DNA of 64,000 nt from Frateuria flava (GTDB taxonomy: Bacteria; Pseudomonadota; Gammaproteobacteria; Xanthomonadales; Rhodanobacteraceae), in the NCBI RefSeq assembly GCF_017837635.1, contig NZ_JAGJRS010000034.1, positions 186,001-250,000 on the forward strand. The letters run 5' to 3'. Below the pieces are notes generated by a model. It had not been told where the DNA came from. It saw only the letters and a program-made list of their open reading frames with translations, and searched no databases. This document shows positions 50,637-60,211 of the stretch, in pieces (position 1 is the stretch's first letter; each line of letters starts with the position of its first letter). Position numbers and translations under genes: made by a program.

Positions 50637-51932
50637 ATGAGCGACGAGCGGCAGGGCCGTTCCAACGACAGCGGCAAGATCCTCTACTGCTCCTTCTGCG
50701 GCAAGAGCCAGCATGAAGTGCGCAAGCTGATCGCGGGTCCATCCGTGTTCATCTGCGACGAGTGCGTAGAGCTTTGCAATGACATCATCCGCGAGGAGCT
50801 GGAGGAGAAGGCCGCCTCCGGGCGCAGTCATCTGCCCAAGCCCCGCGAGATCATGGAAACCCTCGACCAGTACGTGGTCGGCCAGACCCGCGCCAAGAAG
50901 GCGCTGGCGGTGGCCGTGTACAACCACTACAAGCGCATGGAATCGCGCCAGAAGAGCGACGAGGTCGAACTCGGCAAGTCCAACATTCTCCTGATCGGTC
51001 CGACCGGCTCGGGCAAGACGCTGTTGGCCGAGACGCTGGCCCGACTGCTCAATGTGCCGTTCACCATCGCCGACGCCACCACGCTGACCGAAGCGGGCTA
51101 CGTGGGCGAGGATGTCGAAAACATCATCCAGAAGCTGCTGCAGAAGTGCGACTACGACGTCGACAAGGCGCAGTCGGGCATCGTCTATATCGACGAGATC
51201 GACAAGATCTCGCGCAAGAGCGAAAACCCCTCGATCACGCGTGACGTGTCGGGCGAAGGCGTGCAGCAGGCGCTGCTCAAGCTGATCGAAGGCACGCTGG
51301 CCTCGGTACCGCCCCAGGGCGGGCGCAAGCATCCGCAGCAGGAATTCCTGCAGGTGGACACGAAGAATATTCTGTTCATCTGCGGCGGCGCGTTCGCTGG
51401 TCTGGAGAAGTTGATCCAGCAGCGTTCGGAGACCACCGGCATCGGTTTCTCCGCCGAGGTCCGCTCCAAGGAGCGCACCGAGAATCTGGGTAAAGTGCTG
51501 GCCGAGGTCGAGCCGTCGGACCTGGTCAAGTTCGGTCTGATTCCCGAGTTCGTCGGCCGCCTGCCGGTCGTGGCGACTCTGGATGAGCTCGACGAGCCGG
51601 CGCTGGTGAAGATCCTCACCGAGCCAAAGAATGCCGTCACCAAGCAGTTCCGTCGACTGTTCGAGATGGAAGGGGTGGAACTCGAGTTCCGCCCGGAAGC
51701 CCTGCAGGCGATCGCCAAGAAGGCGCTCAAGCGCAAGACCGGCGCACGCGGCCTGCGCACCATCCTCGAGCAGGTGTTGCTGGACACCATGTACGAGCTG
51801 CCTTCGCTGGAGCACGTCAGCAAGGTGGTGGTCGACGACGCGGTAATCGAGGGTCAGGCCGAGCCCTACCTGATCTACCGCGGCAACCTGCAACAGCAAC
51901 GCGTGGCGGGTGAGGGTGGCGACGCCGCCTGA
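50637..51932 (+). CDS. clpX: ClpX ATPase, specificity subunit of ClpXP
   Basis: AAA+ unfoldase (431 residues) that feeds substrates into ClpP. The N-terminal zinc-binding domain has four Cys in LYCSFCGKS and [10 protein letters not shown]. Walker A GPTGSGKT, Walker [13 protein letters not shown] and the ClpP-binding loop region near IGFSAEVRS are present. It follows clpP by 119 bases, where TATTCT near 50600 may mark a separate promoter. Confidence 0.97.
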   Translation: MSDERQGRSNDSGKILYCSFCGKSQHEVRKLIAGPSVFICDECVELCNDIIREELEEKAASGRSHLPKPREIMETLDQYVVGQTRAKKALAVAVYNHYKRMESRQKSDEVELGKSNILLIGPTGSGKTLLAETLARLLNVPFTIADATTLTEAGYVGEDVENIIQKLLQKCDYDVDKAQSGIVYIDEIDKISRKSENPSITRDVSGEGVQQALLKLIEGTLASVPPQGGRKHPQQEFLQVDTKNILFICGGAFAGLEKLIQQRSETTGIGFSAEVRSKERTENLGKVLAEVEPSDLVKFGLIPEFVGRLPVVATLDELDEPALVKILTEPKNAVTKQFRRLFEMEGVELEFRPEALQAIAKKALKRKTGARGLRTILEQVLLDTMYELPSLEHVSKVVVDDAVIEGQAEPYLIYRGNLQQQRVAGEGGDAA

Positions 51933-51956
51933 CCGACGTGTAGCGTCAAAAAACAG

Positions 51957-51990
51957 CGGCCCCGGCCATTGCCGGGGCCGTTTGTTTTTT
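51957..51990 (+). terminator. Intrinsic terminator after clpX
   Basis: CGGCCCCGGC (51957-51966) and GCCGGGGCCG (51971-51980) form a perfect ten-base stem with loop CATT, followed by TTTGTTTTTT. It separates clpPX from lon. Confidence 0.92.
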
Positions 51991-52227
51991 GGCGGGCAGG
52001 CACGCAGGCGCCTGCTCAGCCTTGGCCATGCAAGTGGCATTGCGTCATGGTTCTCACCCAGCCCGGCGCAGGCTGCGTAGCCTTGGCCTGGAATCTGCAA
52101 GTCTCCGTTTCAGCCGCTCTGAACGGTCGCGTTGACTTGACGGCGGCGCAGGTCGACTCCACTTGACCTGCTGGAGACCTCGGCGCAGTGTCGGGGTAAA
52201 CCTTACAAATCCTCGGGGACTTTTTCG

Positions 52228-54732
52228 ATGGCAAAACACGCCTCCGTTACCGCTACCGGCGCCACGCTCGACGCACTCCCGGTGCTGCCGTTGCGCGACG
52301 TGGTGGTCTACCCCCACATGGTCATTCCGCTTTTCGTCGGACGCGACAAATCGATGCGCGCGCTCGAGCAAGCGATGGAAGGCGAGCGGCAGATCCTGCT
52401 GGTGGCGCAGAAGAGCCCCGATATCGATGATCCGGCCTCCGGCGACCTGCACGAAGTCGGTACCCTGGCTGGCGTGCTGCAGTTGCTGAAGCTGCCCGAT
52501 GGCACCGTCAAGGTGCTGGTCGAGGGACAGTCGCGCGTGTCCATCGAGGAATACCGCAACGAAAGCGGCATGTTGATGGCGCGCTCGCGCGTGATCGAGC
52601 CCGTCTACAGCGCCAAGGAGCGGGAGCTTGACGTCATCTCTCGCACCCTGGTGTCGCTGTTCGAGCAGCTGGTCAAGCAGAGCCGCAAGCTGCCGCCCGA
52701 AGTGCTCGCCACGCTTTCCGGCATCGACGATCCCTCGCGCCTGGCCGATTCGATCGCCGCGCACCTGACCGTTCGCATGGCCGAAAAGCAGAAGGTGCTG
52801 GAAACCGCTGACGTCGGCCAGCGCCTGGAACTGTTGATCGGTCTGGTCGATGGCGAGATGGATCTGCAACAGGTGGAAAAGCGCATCCGCGGACGCGTCA
52901 AGTCGCAAATGGAGAAGAGTCAGCGCGAGTACTACCTCAACGAACAGATGAAGGCGATCCAGAAGGAACTGGGCGAAGGCGAGGAGGGCGTCAACGAGAT
53001 CGAGGAACTGCAGCGCAAGATCGAGGACGCCGGCATGCCCAAGCCGGTGCTGGCCAAGGCCAAGCAGGAATTCTCCAAGCTCAAGCAGATGTCCCCGATG
53101 TCGGCCGAGGCGACGGTGGTGCGCAACTACCTCGACTGGCTGATCGGCGTGCCCTGGAAAAAGAAGACCAAGGTGCGCAAAGACCTCGCGGTTGCCCAGG
53201 AAGTGCTCGATGCCGATCACTTCGGTCTGGAAAAGGTCAAGGACCGCATCCTCGAATACCTCGCCGTGCAGCAGCGTGTGAACACGATGAAGGGCCCGAT
53301 CCTGTGCCTGGTCGGTCCGCCCGGCGTCGGCAAGACCTCGCTCGGCCAGTCGATCGCCAAGGCGACCAACCGCAAGTTCGTCCGCATGAGTCTGGGCGGC
53401 GTGCGCGACGAGGCGGAAATCCGCGGTCATCGGCGTACCTACATCGGTTCGATGCCCGGCCGCATCGTGCAGAACCTCAACAAGGTCGGTACGCGCAATC
53501 CGCTGTTCGTGCTCGACGAGATCGACAAGATGTCGATGGACTTCCGTGGCGATCCGTCCTCGGCGTTGCTCGAGGTGCTCGATCCGGAGCAGAACAATGC
53601 ATTCAACGACCACTATCTCGAAGTCGACCTGGATCTCTCCGAGGTGATGTGGATCGCGACCGCCAACTCGCTCAATATTCCTGGCCCGCTGCTGGACCGC
53701 ATGGAAGTCATCCGGGTGCCGGGCTACACCGAGGATGAAAAGCTGGCGATCGCGCAGCGCTACCTGCTGCCCAAGCAGCTGAAGGCCAATGGCCTCAAGC
53801 TGGAAGAGCTCAGCATCGAGTCGGAGGCCGTGCGCGACATCGTGCGCTATTACACGCGCGAGTCGGGCGTGCGCAACCTTGAGCGCGAGATCGCCAAAAT
53901 TTGCCGCAAGGTGGTCAAGGAACTCGCCCTCGGCCAGGTCAAGCAGGCCAAGGCCAAGGCGGCGGCAAAGCCGGCGGGCAAAGCCCGCAAAAAGCCGGCC
54001 GCAACGCAGGTGGTCGTTACGCCGGAGAATATCGAGCACTACCTTGGCGTGCGCCGTTTCGATTTCGGCCGTGCCGAACAGGAAAACGAGGTGGGCCTGG
54101 TTACTGGCCTGGCCTGGACCTCGGTCGGCGGTGATCTGCTGAGCATCGAAGCTTCGGTGGTGCCCGGCAAGGGCCGGATGGTCCACACCGGGCAACTGGG
54201 TGACGTCATGAAGGAATCGATCCAGGCGGCCACGTCGGTGGTGCGGGCGCGTGTGGACCAGCTGGGCATCGACCCGGATTTCTATCAGAACCTCGATGTA
54301 CACATCCACGTGCCCGAAGGCGCCACGCCCAAGGACGGCCCAAGCGCGGGCATTGCCATGTGCACGGCGCTAGTCTCGGTGTTGACCAAGGTGCCGGTGC
54401 GTTCGGAAGTGGCGATGACGGGCGAGATCACGCTGCGCGGTCGCGTACTTCCGATCGGTGGTCTGAAGGAAAAGCTGCTTGCCGCGCATCGTGGCGGCAT
54501 CACCACGGTGATCATCCCCGAGGAAAACAAGAAGGACCTGGCCGACATTCCGGCCAACGTCACCTCCTCGCTGGACATCCACGCGGTGCGCTGGATCGAC
54601 GAGGTGCTCGACATCGCATTGGAACATCCGCTGCGTCCGGCCAAGCCGGCAGTCGAAAGTGCCGGTGAGGAACATGCACCGGTCGAGCCGGCGTCCGAGG
54701 AAACGGCTGAGAATCGTACTCGCGCGCACTGA
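52228..54732 (+). CDS. lon: ATP-dependent Lon protease
   Basis: A cytosolic AAA+ serine protease of 834 residues. The N-terminal substrate domain ([20 protein letters not shown]) is followed by coiled-coil and AAA+ domains with Walker [10 protein letters not shown] and Walker [11 protein letters not shown]. The protease domain has the Ser-Lys dyad, S706 (DGPSAGIAM) and K749 ([14 protein letters not shown]). A Lys/Ala-rich insert (about 570-595) precedes it and an acidic tail ends the protein. No clear heat-shock promoter is visible in the 237-base upstream gap. Confidence 0.97.
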   Translation: MAKHASVTATGATLDALPVLPLRDVVVYPHMVIPLFVGRDKSMRALEQAMEGERQILLVAQKSPDIDDPASGDLHEVGTLAGVLQLLKLPDGTVKVLVEGQSRVSIEEYRNESGMLMARSRVIEPVYSAKERELDVISRTLVSLFEQLVKQSRKLPPEVLATLSGIDDPSRLADSIAAHLTVRMAEKQKVLETADVGQRLELLIGLVDGEMDLQQVEKRIRGRVKSQMEKSQREYYLNEQMKAIQKELGEGEEGVNEIEELQRKIEDAGMPKPVLAKAKQEFSKLKQMSPMSAEATVVRNYLDWLIGVPWKKKTKVRKDLAVAQEVLDADHFGLEKVKDRILEYLAVQQRVNTMKGPILCLVGPPGVGKTSLGQSIAKATNRKFVRMSLGGVRDEAEIRGHRRTYIGSMPGRIVQNLNKVGTRNPLFVLDEIDKMSMDFRGDPSSALLEVLDPEQNNAFNDHYLEVDLDLSEVMWIATANSLNIPGPLLDRMEVIRVPGYTEDEKLAIAQRYLLPKQLKANGLKLEELSIESEAVRDIVRYYTRESGVRNLEREIAKICRKVVKELALGQVKQAKAKAAAKPAGKARKKPAATQVVVTPENIEHYLGVRRFDFGRAEQENEVGLVTGLAWTSVGGDLLSIEASVVPGKGRMVHTGQLGDVMKESIQAATSVVRARVDQLGIDPDFYQNLDVHIHVPEGATPKDGPSAGIAMCTALVSVLTKVPVRSEVAMTGEITLRGRVLPIGGLKEKLLAAHRGGITTVIIPEENKKDLADIPANVTSSLDIHAVRWIDEVLDIALEHPLRPAKPAVESAGEEHAPVEPASEETAENRTRAH

Positions 54733-54751
54733 TCTTGAAGGTTTTTTCCCC

Positions 54752-54783
54752 AAGGCCGTCCGATCCCGGGCGGCCTTTTTTTT
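54752..54783 (+). terminator. Intrinsic terminator after lon
   Basis: AAGGCCG (54752-54758) and CGGCCTT (54771-54777), with partial extra pairing inside, are followed by a run of eight T residues ending at 54783. Confidence 0.9.
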
Positions 54784-54892
54784 GCCTTCACAAGGCACCC
54801 CTCGCAGACCCTCGCGCGGTAGCCGTTCCGGCTGCCGTTTGCAAGTGGTCGGGATCGGTGTCAAACCTCCGGAACCGTTGGTATTGCTTGTA

Positions 54893-54922
54893 TTGCGGAC
54901 CGCCGCGGGGCACTGGTATAAA
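54893..54922 (+). promoter_or_regulatory. Candidate hupB promoter
   Basis: TTGCGG (54893-54898) and TATAAA (54917-54922) are 18 bases apart in the 329-base lon-hupB gap. A leader of about 130 bases would follow. Nothing else is recognised in the gap apart from the lon terminator. Confidence 0.5.
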
Positions 54923-55061
54923 GACGGCACCGCAGTCAAAGCGCCGTGCATTTGGCGTAGCGATGCGGGGTAGCGGGGGATGCCGGTCATGCATTTCATG
55001 GCGGCGTTTTCTCGTCCCAGACCGATCACGCGGGCAGCAAACCGTTTAAGGGAGTGTCTCA

Positions 55062-55334
55062 ATGAATAAAACCGATCTGATCAATGCCGTCGCCGAAAAG
55101 GCCGAGCTGACCAAGGCCGACGCCGGCCGTGCCCTCGAAGCGTTCTTCGAGACGGTGCAGAAGGCGCTGAAGAAGGGCGACGACGTCTCGGTCGTGGGCT
55201 TCGGCACGTTCACCGTGCGCAAGCGCGCCGCTCGTACCGGTCGCAACCCGCGCACCAACGAGACGATCAAGATCAAGGCTTCCAAGGTGCCGGCGTTCAA
55301 GGCTGGCAAGACGCTCAAGGATGCCCTAAACTGA
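55062..55334 (+). CDS. hupB: DNA-binding protein HU-beta
   Basis: A 90-residue histone-like nucleoid protein. It has the family signature [19 protein letters not shown], including the flexible DNA-binding arm with RNP and the intercalating Pro, and ends in [21 protein letters not shown] precedes the start. The lon-hupB-ppiD order is conserved in gammaproteobacteria. Confidence 0.97.
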   Translation: MNKTDLINAVAEKAELTKADAGRALEAFFETVQKALKKGDDVSVVGFGTFTVRKRAARTGRNPRTNETIKIKASKVPAFKAGKTLKDALN

Positions 55335-55355
55335 GCGGCTAGTTCGCTCGGTTTC

Positions 55356-55430
55356 GGGTGCTTAGCTCAGCGGTAGAGCGTCGCCCTTACAAGGCGAGGG
55401 TCGTAGGTTCGATCCCTACAGCACCCACCA
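55356..55430 (+). tRNA. tRNA-Val (TAC)
   Basis: A 75-base cloverleaf with acceptor GGGTGCT/AGCACCC, anticodon loop CTTACAA (TAC), T-loop GTTCGATCC and encoded CCA. It begins 21 bases after hupB. Confidence 0.96.
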
Positions 55431-55437
55431 GAATCGC

Positions 55438-55514
55438 GGAGTGGTAGTTCAGTCGGTTAGAATGCTGGCCTGTCACGCCGGAGGTCGCGGGTTCGAGTCC
55501 CGTCCACTCCGCCA
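55438..55514 (+). tRNA. tRNA-Asp (GTC)
   Basis: A 77-base cloverleaf with acceptor GGAGTGG/CCACTCC, anticodon loop CTGTCAC (GTC), discriminator G and encoded CCA. It lies seven bases after tRNA-Val. Confidence 0.96.
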
Positions 55515-55522
55515 GTAATTCC

Positions 55523-55545
55523 AAGGGCGCCCAAGTGGCGCCCTT
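55523..55545 (+). terminator. Hairpin after tRNA-Asp
   Basis: AAGGGCGCC and GGCGCCCTT form a perfect nine-base stem with loop CAAGT. Only GTCGTTT follows, so termination may be partial and ppiD may also be reached by read-through. Confidence 0.65.
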
Positions 55546-55594
55546 GTCGTTTATGCTTTGCGGCTGGCAAAGCTTTCGAATCGCGGGAATCCAT

Positions 55595-57502
55595 ATGCTG
55601 CAGTCGTTGAGAGACAAGATGCACGGCTGGCCGTCCATCGTCGTGCTGGGCGTGGCGGTGTTCGCCATGTCCTTCTTCGGCATCGAGGGCTATTTCACCG
55701 CCCGGACCGAGACCTTCGTGGCCAAGGTCGGCAAGCAGGAGATCAGCCAGCAGGATTTCCAGAACCGCATGAACCAGCTTCGTCAGCAGGCGAGTGCGCA
55801 GATGGGCGACCAGTTCGACCCGAGCGTGTACGAGCAGCCGGAGACGAAGGAGCGCGTGCTTAACGCCATGGTCGACCAGCAGTTGCTGCTCAAGGCCAAT
55901 GACGAACTGGGGCTGCGCGTTTCCAACGCCGCGGTGCGCGATGCCATCGCCGCGATTCCCTCCTTTCAGGTGAACGGTCAATTCGACGCGGCCACCTACA
56001 AGGCCGTGCTTGCGGCCCAACGCAAGACACCGGCGATGTTCGAGGACGAGGTGCGCTCGTCGATGGCGATCAGCCTGGTGCCCGACGCGATCACGGCCAG
56101 CACCATCATCACCGAGGACGAGATCGACCGCTTTCTCAAGCTGCGCCTGCAGCGCCGTGACGTGCGTTACGCCATGCTGCCGCGCCCGGCGTTGACCGAC
56201 AGCAAAGTTACCGACGCGCAGATCGAGGCCTACTACAAGCAGCACCAGGCCGAGTTCATGGCACCCGAACAGGTTGCCATCCGCTACGTCGAGGTCAACG
56301 CGGCTGGCCTGAAGGCCGACAACCCTCCCACCGAGGACGACCTGCGCAAGCGCTACGAGGACGAGAAGCAGCGCTTCGTGCAGCCGGAGCAGCGTCTGGT
56401 TTCGCATATCCTGGTCGATGTGCCGAAGAACGCCACGCCTGAGCAGCAGAAGGCTGCGCTGGCCAAGGCCCAGAAGATCTCGGCCGAGGCGACGCCGGAA
56501 AACTTCGCCAAGCTGGCCGAGAAGGATTCGTCGGACCTGGGCTCGCGGCGCCAGGGCGGCGACCTGGGCTGGCTGGAGCAGGGCGTGACCAACAAGGCCT
56601 TCGACGATGCGCTGTTCGCGCTGAAGAAGGGTCAGATCTCCAAGCCGGTGCTGTCGGACGAGGGCTATCACGTGATCTGGCTGCGCGATGTCCGCAGCGG
56701 CCAGGCCAAGCCATTCGAGGAAGTGCGAAGCCAGCTCGAGCAGGAAGCGGTCGCCGCCGAGCGTGAGCGCAAGTACAACGAGGTGGCCGGCAAGCTGGCC
56801 GACAAGACCTACCAGAACCCGACCTCGCTCGAGCCGGCGGCGCAGGCATTGGGCCTGCCGGTCAAGAGCACGGGCCTGTTCACCCGCGCGGGCGACAAGA
56901 ACGGCATCGCGGCCGATCCGAAGGTCGCCAAGGCGGCGTTCTCCGATGACGTGCTCGTGCAGGGCAACAATTCCAACCTGATCGACCTGGGCAACGACCA
57001 CTCGGTCGTGATCCACGTCGACAAGCACGTTCCCGCCGCGGTGAAGCCGCTGGCGGAGGTGCGTGACGCCATCGAGAAGGACATCCTCGACGAGCGCATC
57101 GCCGCGGCGGCCAAGCAGCGTGCCGATGGCCTGCTGGCGCGCCTGCAGAAGGGCGAGGCGATGGACGTCGTGGCCGCGTCGGTCGGTGCGGCCGTCGAGA
57201 GCGTGCCGGAAGCGTTGCGCGTGCAGCAGGGCCTTCCCGAACAATTGCGTGACGAGGCTTTCCTGTTGCCGCACCCCAGGGAAGGCAAGCCGCAGTTCGC
57301 CGCGGTGGCCCTGCCCGAGGGCGCCTACGCGCTGCTGGCGGTGGACAAGGTCCAGGACGGCGACCTCTCCAAGGTGACGCCCGATCAGCGCAAGATGCTG
57401 CGCCAGAGCATGTTGGCTGCCTACGGGAACGTGGCCACCGAAGGCTTCATCGAACAGCTGAAGGCGAAGACCGAGATCAAGATCGCCAAGGAGCGGATGT
57501 AG
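55595..57502 (+). CDS. ppiD: Periplasmic folding chaperone PpiD (SurA-N and parvulin domains)
   Basis: A 635-residue inner-membrane-anchored chaperone. One transmembrane helix (SIVVLGVAVFAMSFFGIEGYF, about 14-34) precedes a SurA-like N-domain. A parvulin domain (about 255-355) has LVSHILVDVP, GGDLGWLEQGVTNKAFDDALF and HVIWLRD. A long C-terminal chaperone region follows. ATG at 55595 (MLQSLRDKMHGW) is the normal PpiD start. Confidence 0.94.
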   Translation: MLQSLRDKMHGWPSIVVLGVAVFAMSFFGIEGYFTARTETFVAKVGKQEISQQDFQNRMNQLRQQASAQMGDQFDPSVYEQPETKERVLNAMVDQQLLLKANDELGLRVSNAAVRDAIAAIPSFQVNGQFDAATYKAVLAAQRKTPAMFEDEVRSSMAISLVPDAITASTIITEDEIDRFLKLRLQRRDVRYAMLPRPALTDSKVTDAQIEAYYKQHQAEFMAPEQVAIRYVEVNAAGLKADNPPTEDDLRKRYEDEKQRFVQPEQRLVSHILVDVPKNATPEQQKAALAKAQKISAEATPENFAKLAEKDSSDLGSRRQGGDLGWLEQGVTNKAFDDALFALKKGQISKPVLSDEGYHVIWLRDVRSGQAKPFEEVRSQLEQEAVAAERERKYNEVAGKLADKTYQNPTSLEPAAQALGLPVKSTGLFTRAGDKNGIAADPKVAKAAFSDDVLVQGNNSNLIDLGNDHSVVIHVDKHVPAAVKPLAEVRDAIEKDILDERIAAAAKQRADGLLARLQKGEAMDVVAASVGAAVESVPEALRVQQGLPEQLRDEAFLLPHPREGKPQFAAVALPEGAYALLAVDKVQDGDLSKVTPDQRKMLRQSMLAAYGNVATEGFIEQLKAKTEIKIAKERM

Positions 57503-57523
57503 GCTCGCGGTTGAAGACGTGGC

Positions 57524-57551
57524 AAAAAGGCGACCTACGGGTCGCCTTTTT
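57524..57551 (+). terminator. Intrinsic terminator after ppiD
   Basis: AAAAAGGCGACC-TACG-GGTCGCCTTTTT is a perfect 12-base stem with a stable UACG-type tetraloop ending in five T residues. Confidence 0.93.
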
Positions 57552-57672
57552 GTTGTTGCCGCTCCTGCGTCTGGAGATCAGGTGCCGGCGGAGGCGCTGC
57601 TGAAGGGCTCTTCATGCAAACCGCTGCGCTTTCGCGCGACATGGAGGAAGGCCCGCTGAGTAGCCTTTCTTC

Positions 57673-57731
57673 GCAGGGTGGGCTTCAGCCCGGCACCATG
57701 CATCCGCAGGGTGGACTAAAGCCCACCCTGC
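57673..57731. repeat. Paired GGGCTTCAGCCC-family repeats between ppiD and fabI
   Basis: GCAGGGTGGGCTT (57673-57685) pairs perfectly with AAGCCCACCCTGC (57719-57731). The right part 57706-57731 is itself a hairpin with one mismatch, so the stretch holds two related repeat units. Confidence 0.75.
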
Positions 57732-57770
57732 AAAGCCTTTCATCGAGTTTTCCGGGCGCGGCGGCGAGAC

Positions 57771-57797
57771 AAAAAAAGCGGCCACGAGGGCCGCTTT
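57771..57797 (-). terminator. Intrinsic terminator of fabI
   Basis: On the minus strand AAAGCGGCC-CTCGT-GGCCGCTTT is followed by further T residues, seven in all. It lies 22 bases beyond the fabI stop. Confidence 0.9.
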
Positions 57798-57818
57798 CTC
57801 ACTTGCGATGAGCTGACC

Positions 57819-58601
57819 TCAAATGCCGGTCATGCCAAGGATGTTGTAGCCGGCGTCCACGTAGGTGATCTCGCCGGTCACGCCAGAGGCCAGGTCCGAG
57901 CACAGGAACGCGCCCACGTTGCCGACCTCGTCGATCGTCACGCTGCGGCGTAGCGGGGCGTTCTCGTCCACGTGGTCTAGCATCTTGCGGAAATTGGAGA
58001 TACCGGCGGCGGCCAGGGTCTTGATCGGACCGGCCGAGATCGCGTTGACGCGGGTGCCTTCCGGACCGAGGTTGAAGGCCAGGTAGCGCACGTTCGCTTC
58101 CAGGCTTGCCTTGGCCAGGCCCATCACGTTGTAGTTGTTGAGCGCGCGCTCGGCACCCAGGTAGGTCAGCGTGAGGATGGCGCCGCCACGGCCGGCCATC
58201 ATCGGACGCGCGGCCTTGGCCAGTGCAGCGAGGCTGTAGCTGGAGATGTCGTGCGCGATGGTGAAGCTCTCGCGCGTGAGGTTGTCCAGATACTGACCCT
58301 GCAACGCCTCGCGCGGCGCGAAGCCGACCGAGTGGACCAGGATGTCGAAGCCGTCCCAGTGCTTGCCCAGTTCCGCAAACATTTGGTCGATCTGGCCGTC
58401 CTGGGCCACGTCGCAAGGCAACACGATATTGGAGCCGAACGCGTTGGCCGCCTCGTCGACGCGGTCCTTCAGTCGCTCGTTCTGATAGGTGAAGGCCAGT
58501 TGTGCGCCCTCGCGATGCATCGCGTTGGCAATGCCCCAGGCGATCGAGCGCTGGCTGGCGATGCCGACGATCAGGGCACGCTTGCCGTGCAGGAATCCCA
58601 T
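57819..58601 (-). CDS. fabI: Enoyl-ACP reductase (NADH)
   Basis: The last reduction of each fatty acid elongation round (260 residues), the target of triclosan-type inhibitors in other bacteria. The atypical SDR features are [16 protein letters not shown] at the cofactor loop and the catalytic Tyr/Lys in [20 protein letters not shown], nearly identical to E. coli FabI. GGAGGA precedes ATG at 58601; the longer frame upstream has no conserved residues. Confidence 0.97.
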   Translation of the reverse strand: MGFLHGKRALIVGIASQRSIAWGIANAMHREGAQLAFTYQNERLKDRVDEAANAFGSNIVLPCDVAQDGQIDQMFAELGKHWDGFDILVHSVGFAPREALQGQYLDNLTRESFTIAHDISSYSLAALAKAARPMMAGRGGAILTLTYLGAERALNNYNVMGLAKASLEANVRYLAFNLGPEGTRVNAISAGPIKTLAAAGISNFRKMLDHVDENAPLRRSVTIDEVGNVGAFLCSDLASGVTGEITYVDAGYNILGMTGI

Positions 58602-58761
58602 GCGTCCTCCAGGAAGTTGATGGCGCGCCGGGTGGCGCAGCCGGGTGATTTTAGCAGTGCGGCGGCTCCGTGGCTTGTTGTCCATACACAAGCTGACCGG
58701 GCGCGACCATTACCGGGACACCGCTACATGGCGTAGACCAGGCGCGAGGTAGGTTGGCTCC

Positions 58762-59508
58762 ATGCGCCTACCGTCCAGCACGCCCGTCAGCGAAACGCAT
58801 GAGCGCGTCGCCATGAGGCCCTGGCTTGCCATCGCAATGGTCGTCGCCGCGCCGTTGGTGCTGGCGATCGTCGAAATCTTCCACCCCCATCCCCAGGATC
58901 TCTTCGACCTGGATGTGGATCGGTGGATGTTCGTGCACTACGCACAGATTCCGCTGTTTCCGCTTTCGGCGCTGTCCATTGCGATGCTGGTGCGCGACCG
59001 GACGGACTGGGCCGCGTGGCTGTGCAAGGCGGGCATGTTCGTGTTCGCCGTAGCCTTTACCACCTTCGACACCGCTGCCGGGCTGGTGATCGGCCTGCTG
59101 GTGAAGGGCGCGTTGGCCTCCGGCGATCCGGAATCCTGGCGCGACATGATCGATGCCTTGTGGTTCGACCCCGTGCTAGGCGGCAAGGGGTTCACGGATG
59201 CACCGCTGATGGGCCTGATCGGACGCCTGTCGTTGTCCTTCGGCGCGGTGGCGGGCTCGATCTCGCTCAAGCGGGCGGGGCACGGTTGGCTGCCCGTGCT
59301 GTTGCTGGCCGTCGCCAGTTTCGGCATCAACGTTTTCAAGTCCCATTCCTGGCCCGGCGGTCCGTTGACCTTCGGAGGCATGGCGCTGGCGGCCGGCTGG
59401 ATCCGCTGGGAAAGCTCTCGCCGCACGGCGCGCGCGATCGTGCCGATCCAGGCCGACAGCTCCGCCGACGGGGTCGTCGAAGCGAGGACCCGCGTCGGCA
59501 TGCGCTGA
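58762..59508 (+). CDS. Predicted membrane protein of unknown function
   Basis: A 248-residue protein with about five or six hydrophobic segments (residues about 21-40, 60-75, 85-115, 148-165, 172-192 and 197-212). Polar motifs between them are HPHPQDLFDLDVDRWMFVHY and FDTAAGLVIG. I recognise no family. ATG at 58813 is an alternative start that removes a polar N-terminus. It is isolated between divergent fabI and the small-protein cluster, with no visible operon partner. Confidence 0.7.
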   Translation: MRLPSSTPVSETHERVAMRPWLAIAMVVAAPLVLAIVEIFHPHPQDLFDLDVDRWMFVHYAQIPLFPLSALSIAMLVRDRTDWAAWLCKAGMFVFAVAFTTFDTAAGLVIGLLVKGALASGDPESWRDMIDALWFDPVLGGKGFTDAPLMGLIGRLSLSFGAVAGSISLKRAGHGWLPVLLLAVASFGINVFKSHSWPGGPLTFGGMALAAGWIRWESSRRTARAIVPIQADSSADGVVEARTRVGMR

Positions 59509-59694
59509 GCGCCAGCCGCCTGCCTCTGCCCTCGCGTCTGAAGACTCACGCACGGTTGCCGCGCCCGGCGCACGCTGACCTGCATCAATGCAAACCTCGC
59601 TTGTGGCGCGCATGGTGGAACTGCCCGGGTACCGCCGCTCCGGGCCGCCGCGATCGCCGTGTGGCGCGCCGCCACGCTTCGTCAGGAGGCACTC

Positions 59695-59883
59695 ATGAAC
59701 AAGCCTGTGTTGCGCCCATTGCCGCCCGATACCGCAGGTATGCGCCAACTCACCGAGCGAAGGATCGACGACGAACTGGCACAAAGCTTCCCCGCCAGCG
59801 ATCCGCCCAGTTGGACCCTTGGCGCAAGTGAGCTGGGCGAATCCAATGAGGTAGATCCGCATGACGCACCCCCTTTACCCTGA
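59695..59883 (+). CDS. Small protein with SFPASDPPSW motif
   Basis: A 62-residue acidic protein with a strong AGGAGG ribosome site. The motif RRIDDELAQSFPASDPPSWTLG recurs in small uncharacterised proteins of many proteobacteria, from general knowledge of such sequences. The 3' end overlaps the AhpD-like gene by 23 bases in a different frame, suggesting co-expression. Function unknown. Confidence 0.75.
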   Translation: MNKPVLRPLPPDTAGMRQLTERRIDDELAQSFPASDPPSWTLGASELGESNEVDPHDAPPLP

Positions 59884-60205
59884 ATCCACCGCCGAGCTCG
59901 CACGCAAGCGCCGGGAGCTGGCCCCAGAACCCTTGCAGGCCTTCAAGACGTTCAGCGCAGCGGTCTTCGCCGAAGGCGCGTTGGCGGCGCAGACCAAGCA
60001 GCTGATCGCGGTGGCCGTGGCGCACGTCACCCAGTGCCCGTACTGCATCAAGGGTCACACGGCCGAGGCGCTGAAGCAGGGCGCCAGCGAGCAGCAGATC
60101 ATGGAGGCGATCTGGGTGGCCGCCGAGATGCGCGCCGGCGGCGCCTATGCGCATGCCGCGCTGGCGCTGGACGTCATGCACCATCATGCCCATCCGGAGG
60201 GCTGA
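59861..60205 (+). CDS. Carboxymuconolactone decarboxylase-family (AhpD-like) protein
   Basis: A 114-residue all-helical protein with the redox motif CPYCIKGH (CxxC plus His), as in AhpD-type peroxidase partners, and VAAEMRAGGAYAHAALA. A role in peroxide or thiol chemistry is likely; true decarboxylase activity is unlikely with this motif. It overlaps the small gene before it and lies six bases before the cysteine-synthase-like gene. Confidence 0.9.
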   Translation: MTHPLYPESTAELARKRRELAPEPLQAFKTFSAAVFAEGALAAQTKQLIAVAVAHVTQCPYCIKGHTAEALKQGASEQQIMEAIWVAAEMRAGGAYAHAALALDVMHHHAHPEG

Positions 60206-60211
60206 GCCGCC

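Noticed and set aside
52054-54309. Long minus-strand open frame opposite lon
   Set aside because: No recognisable domain, mirrors lon codon structure, and lon itself is unmistakable on the other strand.
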